This document shows positions 47,669 through 55,962 of a stretch of 64,000 nt of DNA, one piece after another. The stretch's first letter is position 1, and the number at the start of each line of letters is the position of its first letter. Made by a program: the position numbers and the translations under genes. Below the pieces are notes generated by a model. The model made no database searches and was not told where the DNA came from. It saw only the letters and a list, made by a program, of their open reading frames with translations. The DNA lies in the NCBI RefSeq assembly GCF_001425005.1, contig NZ_LMDB01000038.1, forward strand, positions 1,094 through 65,093. Direction: 5' to 3'. This DNA is from Duganella sp. Root336D2. Lineage in GTDB: Bacteria; Pseudomonadota; Gammaproteobacteria; Burkholderiales; Burkholderiaceae_D.

Positions 47669-49993
47669 TTAGAACAACTCGTTCTTGACGGCGTCCTTCT
47701 GCTTCTCCTCGGCCGGCGTGCCACGGGTCGCGCCTTCCAGGCTGTCGATCCCCACGCCCGGCGGGTTCTCCGCATAGTAGTACTCGCCATCCTGAGCGAT
47801 GATGCCCTGCGGAATCGTCCTTTCCTCGACCGGAATACTCTTGAGCGCCTTGCCCATATAGCTGATCCAGATCGGCAGGGCCAGGCCGCCGCCGGTTTCC
47901 TTGTTGCCAAGGTTCTTCGGCTGGTCAAAGCCGATCCATGCAATGCCCACCAGCTTGGCCTGGTAGCCGGCAAACCAGGCATCGATCGAATCGTTGGTGG
48001 TACCGGTCTTGCCCGCGATGTCAGGGCGTTTCAGCGACAGTGCGCGGGTCGCGGTACCAAAGCGCACTACGTCCTTCAGCATCGAATCCATCAGGAAGGC
48101 ATTGCGCTCGTCGATCACGCGGTTCTTTTCGTCGCCGGCCTTGTCCGGGCTGGCCTGCGACAGCACCTTGCCGTTGGCGTCGGTCACCTTGGCAATCAGG
48201 TAAGGCGAGATCTTGTAGCCGCCGTTGGCGAATACCGCATAGGCGCCGGCCATCTGCATCGGCGTCACGCCGCCGGCGCCCAGTGCCAGCGTCAGGTACG
48301 GCGGGTTGCGCTCGGAGTCGAAGCCGAATCGGGTGGTGTATTCCTGGCCGTACTTGGCGCCGATGCGGTGCAGGATGCGGATCGAGACCATGTTTTTCGA
48401 CTTGGTCAGGCCGCGCCGCATGGTCATCGGGCCTTCATACTTGCCGTCGTAGTTCTTCGGCTCCCAGGCCTGGCCGCCGGTCTGGCCGGCGTCGAAGGAG
48501 ATCGGGGCGTCGTTGATCATGGTTGCCGGCGACAGGCCGCGTTCCAGCGAGGCTGAGTAGATGAAAGGCTTGAACGAGGAACCCGGCTGGCGCCAGGCCT
48601 GCGTCACGTGGTTGAACTTGTTGCGGTTGTAATCGAAGCCGCCCACCATGGCCTTGATCGCGCCATCTTCGGTGCTGGCCGAGACGAAAGCCGATTCCAC
48701 TTCCGGCATCTGGGTGACCAGCCAGTCCTTGTCATCCTGCATGACGCGGATCACGGCGCCGCGGCGGATGCGCTTGTTCGGCGGGTTCTTGTCCGAAAGC
48801 CAGCTCTTGCCCATGGCCAGGCCGGCGCCCTTGATGGTGATTTCCTCGCCGGAGGCGGTAACGGCCACCACCTTGTCGGCAGCGGCGCTCAATACCATCG
48901 CAGCCACGATATTGTCGCTGTCCGGATGCTCGGCCAGTTCGGTTTCCACGATTTCGTCGGCTTCGGATTTATTCGACGGCAAGTCGACATACGATTCCGG
49001 GCCGCGGTATGGGTGGCGCTTTTCATATTCCATCACGCCGCTGCGCAGCGCGAGGTAGGCCGCATCCTGGTCGGCCTTGGTAATCGTGGTGAAAACGTTC
49101 AGGCCGCGCGTGTAAGTCTCCTCCTTGAACTGCTCGTAGACCAGCTGGCGCGCCATTTCCGCAACATATTCGGCATGAACACCAAACGCGCTGCTGTCTG
49201 TTTTGACTTTTAACTGCTCATTCTTCGCCGCCTCATACTGTGCGGGCGTAATATAGCCAAGCTGGGCCATGCGTTGCAGGATGTACTGCTGGCGCACCTT
49301 GGCGCGCTTCGGGTTGACCACCGGGTTGTAGGCCGAAGGCGCTTTGGGCAGGCCGGCCAGCATGGCCGCTTCGGCCACGCTAATGTCTTTCAGGTTCTTG
49401 CCGAAATAGATTTGAGCGGCCGAAGCAAAGCCGTAGGCCCGCTGCCCCAGGTAGATCTGGTTCATGTAGACCTCCAGGATCTGGTCCTTGGTCAGGTTCT
49501 GCTCGATCTTCCAGGCCAGCAGCGCTTCATAGGCCTTGCGCTTGAACGTCTGCTCGCTGGAGAGGAAGAAGTTGCGCGCTACCTGCTGCGTGATGGTGGA
49601 CGCTCCCTGGCGGGCGCCGCCGGTCGCGTTGTGGACCGCCGCGCGCAGGATGCCCCAGTAGTCGACGCCGCCGTGTTCATAGAAGTTGCTGTCTTCAATT
49701 GCCAGCACCGACTTCTTCATGACCTCGGGGATGTCTTTGATATGCACCAGGTTGCGGCGCTCTTCGCCGAACTCGCCGAGCAGCACATTGTCGGCCGAGT
49801 AAATACGCAGCGGTATTTTCGGACGGTAGTCGGTAATGGTATCGAGCGAGGGCAGGTTCGGGTAAGCCAGCGCCAGGCCGAATACCACCAGCAGCACGCC
49901 GGCCAGGATCAGGCCCAGCAAAGAAATCAGGGCCATCAGCAGAAAACCCTTCGGCGATTTTTTAGCCGTGGTTTCGTGGTTGTTTGCAGTCAT
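47669..49993 (-). CDS. ponA: Penicillin-binding protein 1A (bifunctional transglycosylase/transpeptidase)
   Basis: 774 residues. An N-terminal membrane helix is at about 15-42. The GT51 domain has EDSNFYEHGGVDYWGI and GASTITQQVARNFFLS. The transpeptidase has SSFK (in PGSSFKPFIYS), SKN (in LTKSKNMVSI) and KTG (in AGKTGTTNDS). It polymerises and cross-links peptidoglycan. It is divergent from pilMNOPQ, the common order in beta- and gamma-proteobacteria. Confidence 0.96.
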   Translation of the reverse strand: MTANNHETTAKKSPKGFLLMALISLLGLILAGVLLVVFGLALAYPNLPSLDTITDYRPKIPLRIYSADNVLLGEFGEERRNLVHIKDIPEVMKKSVLAIEDSNFYEHGGVDYWGILRAAVHNATGGARQGASTITQQVARNFFLSSEQTFKRKAYEALLAWKIEQNLTKDQILEVYMNQIYLGQRAYGFASAAQIYFGKNLKDISVAEAAMLAGLPKAPSAYNPVVNPKRAKVRQQYILQRMAQLGYITPAQYEAAKNEQLKVKTDSSAFGVHAEYVAEMARQLVYEQFKEETYTRGLNVFTTITKADQDAAYLALRSGVMEYEKRHPYRGPESYVDLPSNKSEADEIVETELAEHPDSDNIVAAMVLSAAADKVVAVTASGEEITIKGAGLAMGKSWLSDKNPPNKRIRRGAVIRVMQDDKDWLVTQMPEVESAFVSASTEDGAIKAMVGGFDYNRNKFNHVTQAWRQPGSSFKPFIYSASLERGLSPATMINDAPISFDAGQTGGQAWEPKNYDGKYEGPMTMRRGLTKSKNMVSIRILHRIGAKYGQEYTTRFGFDSERNPPYLTLALGAGGVTPMQMAGAYAVFANGGYKISPYLIAKVTDANGKVLSQASPDKAGDEKNRVIDERNAFLMDSMLKDVVRFGTATRALSLKRPDIAGKTGTTNDSIDAWFAGYQAKLVGIAWIGFDQPKNLGNKETGGGLALPIWISYMGKALKSIPVEERTIPQGIIAQDGEYYYAENPPGVGIDSLEGATRGTPAEEKQKDAVKNELF

Positions 49994-50298
49994 ACGGAGC
50001 TTCGCTAAGTTTTATGCAAGGCATTATAAATGAGGCTCCCGGCCCTTGAGCGCACGTGATATCCGGAAATATTGGTTGTGGGCAACAAGGCAACTTAGTT
50101 TATTGATATGCCATTAATTGCAACATCGGGTGTGGCAAATCCCTCACAAAACATTAATGGTGCACTGGAGAAATACCTTTACACGGCGCTGACAATGTTG
50201 CTAGCATCTAATGTACTGTCTCATGTTTGCGGTCTAAACACGGGTTTTTAAACGAATTTGGATATGTAAATGTCTATGGAGTTGTCAGGAGTGCATCC
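49994..50298. promoter_or_regulatory. Divergent ponA / pilM promoter region
   Basis: These 305 bases hold no gene. On the minus strand TATAAT (50023-50028 on the plus map) is a strong -10 for ponA, with only a weak -35. On the plus strand TTTACA and TAGCAT, 18 bases apart around 50177-50206, could serve pilM. The stretch 50090-50170 is clearly richer in A and T than the flanks. Confidence 0.5.
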
Positions 50299-51378
50299 AT
50301 GCCATTGGACTTGAAAGCCCTGTTTGGCGGCGCCCAAGGCCCGCTGGTTGGCTTAGATATCAGCACCTCGAGTGTGCGCTTGGTGGAATTGTCCGATGCG
50401 GGCAAGGACGGCATGCGCCTTGAGCGGTGCGCCTCTGAGCCACTACCGCGCGGCGCTGTCGCCGACGGCAATATTGAAAATATGGAGCAAGTGGTCGAGG
50501 CGGTGCGCCGCCTGGTCAAGAAAAGCGGCACGCGCGCCAAGAATGTCGCGCTGGGCATGCCGCCTGCTTCCGTCATCACAAAGAAAATCATTCTGCCAGC
50601 CGGTATGTCGGAGCAGCAGCTGGAACTGCAGGTCGAGTCCGAAGCTGCCCAGTACATCCCGTTCGCGCTGGACGAGGTGAGCCTGGACTTCGACGTGATC
50701 GGACCGGTTGCCAATTCGCTCGAGGACATCGAGGTGATGCTGGCAGCAGCGCGCCGCGAAAAAGTTGTCGACCGCGTGGCGATCGCTGAAGAAGCCGGCT
50801 TGAAAGCATCGGTGGTGGACGTCGAGTCCTACGCCGCGCGTGCCGCGCTGGACCACGTCACCTCCCAACTGCCAAATGGCGGCGCCGGGCAGGTGATCGC
50901 GCTGTTCCAGATCGGCGCCGTGTCGACACAGATTTCGGTGATGCTCGATGGCGCCACGATCTATGAACGCGAGCAGCCGTTTGGCGGCAATTCGCTGACC
51001 CAGGATATCGTGCGTTCTTACGGCCTGGCTTTTGAAGAGGCCGAGGCGCGCAAGAAGGCCGGCGACTTGCCGGAGAACTACCAGTCCGACGTGCTTGCAC
51101 CGTGGCTGGAAGGCGCGGCGCTGGAAGTGACGCGCGCGATCCAGTTCTTCTTCACGTCGACGCCATTTACCAAGATCGACCAGATTTTCCTGGCGGGCGG
51201 CTGCGCCGTGTTGCCGGGTTTGCTGGACATGATCGCCAGCCGCACCCGTATTTCCAGCGCCGTCATTTCGCCGTTCAAAGGCATGCAGCTGGCGTCCGGC
51301 GTGCGTGAACAGGCCCTGCGCAGCGATGCGCCGGCATACCTGGTGGCCTGCGGCCTTGCCATGCGGAGGTTCGGCTGA
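50299..51378 (+). CDS. pilM: Type IV pilus assembly protein PilM (actin-like)
   Basis: 359 residues of FtsA/actin fold. It has VGLDISTSSVRLVELS at the nucleotide site and a later IFLAGGCAVLPGL loop. It binds the N-terminus of PilN on the cytoplasmic face. AGGAG at 50287-50291 fixes the ATG at 50299, and an earlier in-frame start adds a poor leader. First gene of pilMNOPQ, with a one-base overlap to pilN. Confidence 0.96.
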   Translation: MPLDLKALFGGAQGPLVGLDISTSSVRLVELSDAGKDGMRLERCASEPLPRGAVADGNIENMEQVVEAVRRLVKKSGTRAKNVALGMPPASVITKKIILPAGMSEQQLELQVESEAAQYIPFALDEVSLDFDVIGPVANSLEDIEVMLAAARREKVVDRVAIAEEAGLKASVVDVESYAARAALDHVTSQLPNGGAGQVIALFQIGAVSTQISVMLDGATIYEREQPFGGNSLTQDIVRSYGLAFEEAEARKKAGDLPENYQSDVLAPWLEGAALEVTRAIQFFFTSTPFTKIDQIFLAGGCAVLPGLLDMIASRTRISSAVISPFKGMQLASGVREQALRSDAPAYLVACGLAMRRFG

Positions 51379-52016
51379 TGATACGTATTAACCTTCTCCC
51401 GCACCGGGAGGAAAAACGCGCGCTGCGCAAAAAAGCGTTCTACGCGATGCTTGGCATCGGCGCTGCAGCCGGCGCGGCGGTGGTACTGGTGGTGGGCGGC
51501 TACAACGCCCGGGCACTGTCGATCCAGTCGCTGCGCAACGGCGAGCTGCAAGGCGCCATCGTTGAACTGGACAAGAAAATCGTGGAAATCTCCACGCTGC
51601 GCCAGGAAATCGATGCGCTGAAGGCGCGCCAGCAGGCAGTGGAAGACCTGCAGGCTGACCGCAACCAGCCGGTGTACCTGATGGACGAACTGGTCAAGCA
51701 GACTCCGCCAGGCGTGTTCCTGAAGACGGTCAAGCAGGAAGGCCAGAAAGTCACGCTGACCGGCAGTGGCCAGTCGCAGGAACGGGTGTCCGAGCTGCTG
51801 CGCAACCTGTCCGGCAATTCGCCGTGGCTGGAGCGTCCGGAACTGGTGGAAGTCAAAGCCGGCACGATCGGCGGCAAGGACAAGGCGAGCGGCCGCGCCA
51901 TCGTCGAGTTCCAGCTCTCGGTCATGATCAAGCGTCCACGCGACAAGGACGAAAACCCGGACGGCAAGCCGGGCGCCAAGCCAGGCGCCAATCCGAATGC
52001 CGCAGTCAAGTCCTGA
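51378..52016 (+). CDS. pilN: Type IV pilus assembly protein PilN
   Basis: 212 residues. The cytoplasmic motif INLLPHREEKR at residues 3-13 docks in PilM. A membrane helix (about 20-42), a coiled coil (about 50-95) and a ferredoxin-like periplasmic domain follow. The C-terminus has a low-complexity tail with repeated PGAKPGANP units. Pairs with PilO. Confidence 0.95.
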   Translation: MIRINLLPHREEKRALRKKAFYAMLGIGAAAGAAVVLVVGGYNARALSIQSLRNGELQGAIVELDKKIVEISTLRQEIDALKARQQAVEDLQADRNQPVYLMDELVKQTPPGVFLKTVKQEGQKVTLTGSGQSQERVSELLRNLSGNSPWLERPELVEVKAGTIGGKDKASGRAIVEFQLSVMIKRPRDKDENPDGKPGAKPGANPNAAVKS

Positions 52017-52026
52017 GAACATAACC

Positions 52027-52710
52027 ATGGCAACTGATTTGAAACAATTAGATGAGGTGCTCAAGGCCCAGTTCAGGAACCTGAACGGGGTGCACCCGGG
52101 CCTGTGGCCGATCCTGCCGCGCTTGCTGGTTACGCTGGGCGTGGCGGCGGTGGCAGTCGCTGCCGGCTACTTCCTCTACTGGCAGACGCAGTACGAGGAA
52201 CTGGAAGCCGGCGCGCAGCAGGAGCAGAGGCTGCGTGAAGAGTACAAGCTGAAGATCGCCCAGGCGGTCAACCTGGAAGAACTGAAGCGCCAGAAAGAAC
52301 AGGTCGACAAGTACGTGGTACAGATGGAGAAGCAACTGCCGGGCAAAGCTGAAATGGCGGCCCTGCTGTCGGACATCAACAATGCCGGTACCGGCCGCGG
52401 CCTGACCTTCGAACTGTTCAAGCCGAACCGGGTCGAAGTCAAGGACTACTACGCCGAACAGCCGATCGAATTGCGTGTCAACGGCAGCTACCATGACCTG
52501 GGCGCCTTCGCCGGCGACCTGGCAGGCATGGCGCGTATCGTCACGCTGAACAACATTTCGCTGGACATCAAGCCGCGCGAAGGCAAGGATTTGCCGGCCG
52601 GCGTGCTGCAGCTGAATGCCACTGCAAAAACCTTCCGCTATCTCGATCCGGAAGAAGTGGCTGAGCAGCGCAAAGCAGCCAACGAGAAGAAAAAGGGAGG
52701 TCAGAAGTAA
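52027..52710 (+). CDS. pilO: Type IV pilus assembly protein PilO
   Basis: 227 residues. It has one membrane helix (about 30-52), a coiled coil (EAGAQQEQRLREEYKLKI and onward) and a periplasmic ferredoxin-like domain. It forms a heterodimer with PilN and connects to PilP. The ATG at 52027 is 10 bp after pilN. Its stop overlaps pilP by one base. Confidence 0.95.
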   Translation: MATDLKQLDEVLKAQFRNLNGVHPGLWPILPRLLVTLGVAAVAVAAGYFLYWQTQYEELEAGAQQEQRLREEYKLKIAQAVNLEELKRQKEQVDKYVVQMEKQLPGKAEMAALLSDINNAGTGRGLTFELFKPNRVEVKDYYAEQPIELRVNGSYHDLGAFAGDLAGMARIVTLNNISLDIKPREGKDLPAGVLQLNATAKTFRYLDPEEVAEQRKAANEKKKGGQK

Positions 52711-53237
52711 TGAAGAAGCTTGCCCCCCTCGCCTGCGCGCTGCTGCTGACCGCTTGCGGTGAGAGCGACGTCCAGCAGGTGCGTACCTGGATGAAGGAAA
52801 CCGAAGTCCAGACCAAGCCGACCGTCAAGCCGCTGCAGGAGCCGAAAACCTTCGTGCCCTTCGCCTACGTGGCCGGCGATGTGCTCGATCCGTTCAATGC
52901 CAGCAAGCTGCTGGCCGAACTGGCCAAGAGCCGCGCCGGCAGCTCCCAGGCGCCGGACCAGAACCGCCGCAAGGAATTCCTCGAGAGTTTCCCGCTGGAT
53001 GCCATGAAGATGGTCGGCACCATGGAAAAGAGCAATGTGATGAATGGCCTGGTGCAGATCGACCGCACCGTCTACCAGGTCAAGAAGGGACAGTACGTGG
53101 GACAGAATTATGGTTTGATCACCGCGGTCACGGATGACGCGATCACGGTGCGTGAAATTGTTCAGGATGCGGCCGGCGACTGGGTCGAGCGCATGTCGAA
53201 GCTGGAACTGCAGGAAAGTAAGGAGAGCTCCAAATGA
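52710..53237 (+). CDS. pilP: Type IV pilus lipoprotein PilP
   Basis: 175 residues with a lipobox LLLTAC. A disordered linker follows (about 20-70), then the HR beta-sandwich domain (YQVKKGQYVGQNYGLITAVT) that binds the PilQ N0 domain. Its TGA overlaps the pilQ ATG. Confidence 0.95.
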   Translation: MKKLAPLACALLLTACGESDVQQVRTWMKETEVQTKPTVKPLQEPKTFVPFAYVAGDVLDPFNASKLLAELAKSRAGSSQAPDQNRRKEFLESFPLDAMKMVGTMEKSNVMNGLVQIDRTVYQVKKGQYVGQNYGLITAVTDDAITVREIVQDAAGDWVERMSKLELQESKESSK

Positions 53238-55399
53238 TCGCCATCAGAACCCTGAAGCGCTTGTGCCGCCAGGCTAGCGTAATGCTGGCACTGGCCGGCA
53301 GCGCAGCTGTTGCGCAGGCCCAAGGCAACGCGATCGAATCGATCACGGCCAACCAGCAAGGCAGCAATGTGATCGTGAAGATCGCAATGAAGGAAACGCC
53401 GCAAAAGCTGCCGATCGGCTTTGCCATCACCAATCCGTCCCGTATCGCGCTCGATTTCGGCCAGACCACCAATGCTACCGGCAAGACCAGCCAGGACCTG
53501 AACATGGGCGAACTGGCCAGCGTCAACGTGGTGCAAGCCGGTGACCGTTCGCGCCTGGTGTTCAACCTGAAGCGCACGCTGAACTACGCTACGGCGCTGG
53601 ACGGCAAGAACGTGATCCTGACCATCGACGCTTCCGGCGGCGTGGCGCAGGCAGTCGATGCGCGCGGCCTGCCGGTGGTAGCCGCCAAGCCAGCGGTGCC
53701 GGCGCCTGCCGGCAAGCAGGCGCTGCGCGACATCGATTTCCGTCGCGGTAACGGCGGCGAAGGCCGCGTCGTGATCGACCTGCCGAACAACCAGGTCGCC
53801 GTCGACGTGCGCCAGACCCCGACCGGCGTGGTGGTGGACTTCCTCAAGACCACGGTGCCGGAAACCCTGCGCCGCCGCCTGGACGTGACCGACTTCGGTA
53901 CGCCGGTGAACCGCATCACCACCGTGCCGCACGGCGACAACGTGCGCATGACCGTGGAGGCGCACGGCCTGTGGGAACAGAGCGTCTACCAGAGTGACAC
54001 CCAGCTGATCGTCGACGTCAAGCCGATCAAGGAAGACCCGAACAAGCTGGTACAGGGCAGCCAGGGCTACCGCGGTGAAAAACTGTCGTTCAATTTCCAG
54101 AACGTGGAAGTGCGCGCAGCGCTGCAAGCGATTGCCGACATCTCGGGCCTGAACATCATCACCAGCGACAGCGTGCAGGGCAACCTGACCCTGCGCCTGA
54201 AGGAAGTGCCATGGGACCATGCGCTGGACGTGGTGCTGCAAGCCAAGGGCCTGGACATGCGCAAGAACGGCAACGTGCTGTGGATCGCGCCAAAAGAAGA
54301 ACTGCTGACCAAGGAAAAGCTGGAACTGGAGCAGAAAGCCCAGATCGCCGACCTGGAGCCGCTGAAGTCCGAAATCTTCCAGCTGAACTACCAGAAGGCG
54401 GAAGCATTCAAGACCGTGTTCGGCATTGAAGGCGGCGGCGACACCAAGAACCGCATCCTGTCCAAACGCGGCAGCGCCATCATCGAAACCCGCACCAACC
54501 AGCTGTTCGTCACCGACATTGCGGCCAAGCTGGAAGAAGTGCGCAAGCTGATCCAGAAGACCGACGTCGCTACCAGGCAGGTGCTGATCGAAGCGCGTAT
54601 CGTGGAAGCGTCCGATACCTTTACCCGTAACCTGGGCGCCAAGCTGGGCTTTGCCGACATGCGCGGCATCCGTGGCGGCGACGCCGGCTGGGGTGTCGGC
54701 AACGGCAACAACCGTGTCGGCCTGACCGGTAACATCACAGGCATGGGCCAGCAGCAGGGCATCGTGAAAGTGGACGATGGCCAGGGTTCCTACAACAACA
54801 CCCAGTTCATCAACCTGCCTGCGCAATCGATCAATGGCGCCCAGGCTGGCAGCCTGGCGGTCAGCCTGTTCAACTCGGCGGCCAACCGCTTCCTGAACCT
54901 GGAACTGTCGGCCCTGGAAGCTGACGGCGCCGGCAAGATCATTTCCAGCCCGCGCGTGGTAACTGCCGACAAGGCGCCTGCCACCATCGAACAGGGTGTG
55001 GAACTGCCTTACCAGGTGGCCACTTCTTCCGGCGCGACCTCGATCGTGTTCCGCAAGGCCAACCTGAAACTGGACGTCATCCCGCAAATTACGCCGGACG
55101 GCAACGTGGTGCTGGAAGTCGATGTCAACAAAGACTCCGTGGGCCAGGAAACCCGCGCCGGTTTCGCGATCGACACCAAACACGTCAAGACCCAGGTGAT
55201 GGTGGAGAACGGCGGCACCGTGGTGCTGGGCGGTATCTACCAGCAGACCGAGCGTAACGTCACCTCCAAGGTGCCGGTGCTGGGCGACGTGCCGATCCTG
55301 GGTAACCTGTTCAAGACGAATTCGCGTACCAATGACAAGACCGAACTGCTGGTCTTCATTACGCCAAAGATCGTTACCGACCGCCTCTCTGCGCGTTGA
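53234..55399 (+). CDS. pilQ: Type IV pilus secretin PilQ
   Basis: 721 residues. Signal peptide, then two AMIN-type peptidoglycan-binding domains (about 30-125 and 155-260), the STN/N0 domain (GEKLSFNFQNVEVRAALQAI), N1 and the secretin barrel. The barrel contains VPVLGDVPILGNLFKTN and ends TELLVFITPKIV. It forms the outer-membrane pore for the pilus and for DNA uptake. Length and order are normal for the family. Confidence 0.96.
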   Translation: MIAIRTLKRLCRQASVMLALAGSAAVAQAQGNAIESITANQQGSNVIVKIAMKETPQKLPIGFAITNPSRIALDFGQTTNATGKTSQDLNMGELASVNVVQAGDRSRLVFNLKRTLNYATALDGKNVILTIDASGGVAQAVDARGLPVVAAKPAVPAPAGKQALRDIDFRRGNGGEGRVVIDLPNNQVAVDVRQTPTGVVVDFLKTTVPETLRRRLDVTDFGTPVNRITTVPHGDNVRMTVEAHGLWEQSVYQSDTQLIVDVKPIKEDPNKLVQGSQGYRGEKLSFNFQNVEVRAALQAIADISGLNIITSDSVQGNLTLRLKEVPWDHALDVVLQAKGLDMRKNGNVLWIAPKEELLTKEKLELEQKAQIADLEPLKSEIFQLNYQKAEAFKTVFGIEGGGDTKNRILSKRGSAIIETRTNQLFVTDIAAKLEEVRKLIQKTDVATRQVLIEARIVEASDTFTRNLGAKLGFADMRGIRGGDAGWGVGNGNNRVGLTGNITGMGQQQGIVKVDDGQGSYNNTQFINLPAQSINGAQAGSLAVSLFNSAANRFLNLELSALEADGAGKIISSPRVVTADKAPATIEQGVELPYQVATSSGATSIVFRKANLKLDVIPQITPDGNVVLEVDVNKDSVGQETRAGFAIDTKHVKTQVMVENGGTVVLGGIYQQTERNVTSKVPVLGDVPILGNLFKTNSRTNDKTELLVFITPKIVTDRLSAR

Positions 55400-55435
55400 G
55401 ACGAAAAATAGTGTTATCAGAATAAAGGAAAGAAA

Positions 55436-55897
55436 ATGGCAAACGTAGTATTCCGAAAATTGTCCGGCCTGGCAGGCGCGCTGGTCTGCGCCAGCCTGCT
55501 GGCCGCTTGCGGCGGCGGCGGCGGCAGCCCGGGCGTCAGCCCGACCAATCCCGATCCGCTGACGCCGAAGGCAGCCAGCGTGGCGGTGAGCTCCAGCTCC
55601 AACACCATTGCCGCTTCCGGCATCGACGGCACCGAAGTATCGATCACCGCGATCGTCAAGGATGGCGGCAACCAGGCCGTGCCTGGTGCCATCGTGCAGT
55701 TCCATTCCACGGCCGGCACCATCAGCAACAGCGGCGCGAAAACTGACAGCAGTGGCAGCGTCACCGAGAAACTGAGCGTGAAAGGCGTTACCGTGAACGG
55801 CGTCAGCCAGCCGTCCGGCCTGGCGATCAAGATTTCCGCCGGCGTGCAGGGTGTCGACAACGTCAGCACCAACACCATTACCGTCACCACGCAATAA
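55436..55897 (+). CDS. Lipoprotein with one bacterial Ig-like (Big_1) domain
   Basis: 153 residues. The lipobox is LLAAC followed by six Gly residues. A single immunoglobulin-like domain (about 48-150) has the Big_1 features ITAIVKDGGNQAVPGAIVQF and TDSSGSVTEKLS. Such domains occur in invasins and other surface adhesins. It lies 36 bp behind pilQ and 65 bp before aroKB in the same direction, so it probably shares the pil transcript. A link to pili or secretin is a guess from position. Confidence 0.82.
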   Translation: MANVVFRKLSGLAGALVCASLLAACGGGGGSPGVSPTNPDPLTPKAASVAVSSSSNTIAASGIDGTEVSITAIVKDGGNQAVPGAIVQFHSTAGTISNSGAKTDSSGSVTEKLSVKGVTVNGVSQPSGLAIKISAGVQGVDNVSTNTITVTTQ

Positions 55898-55950
55898 GCT
55901 GGGCCAGTGCAGCGCCTGCCCGCGGCAGGCTGCTGCCATGTAATTTGCGC

Positions 55951-55956
55951 TATCAT
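55951..55956 (+). promoter_or_regulatory. Candidate -10 box before aroKB
   Basis: TATCAT lies seven bases before the ATG at 55963, so any transcript from it would have almost no leader. A GCCTGCC/GGCAGGC hairpin (55914-55930) precedes it. No good -35 is seen. Confidence 0.3.
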
Positions 55957-55962
55957 GCGTGA

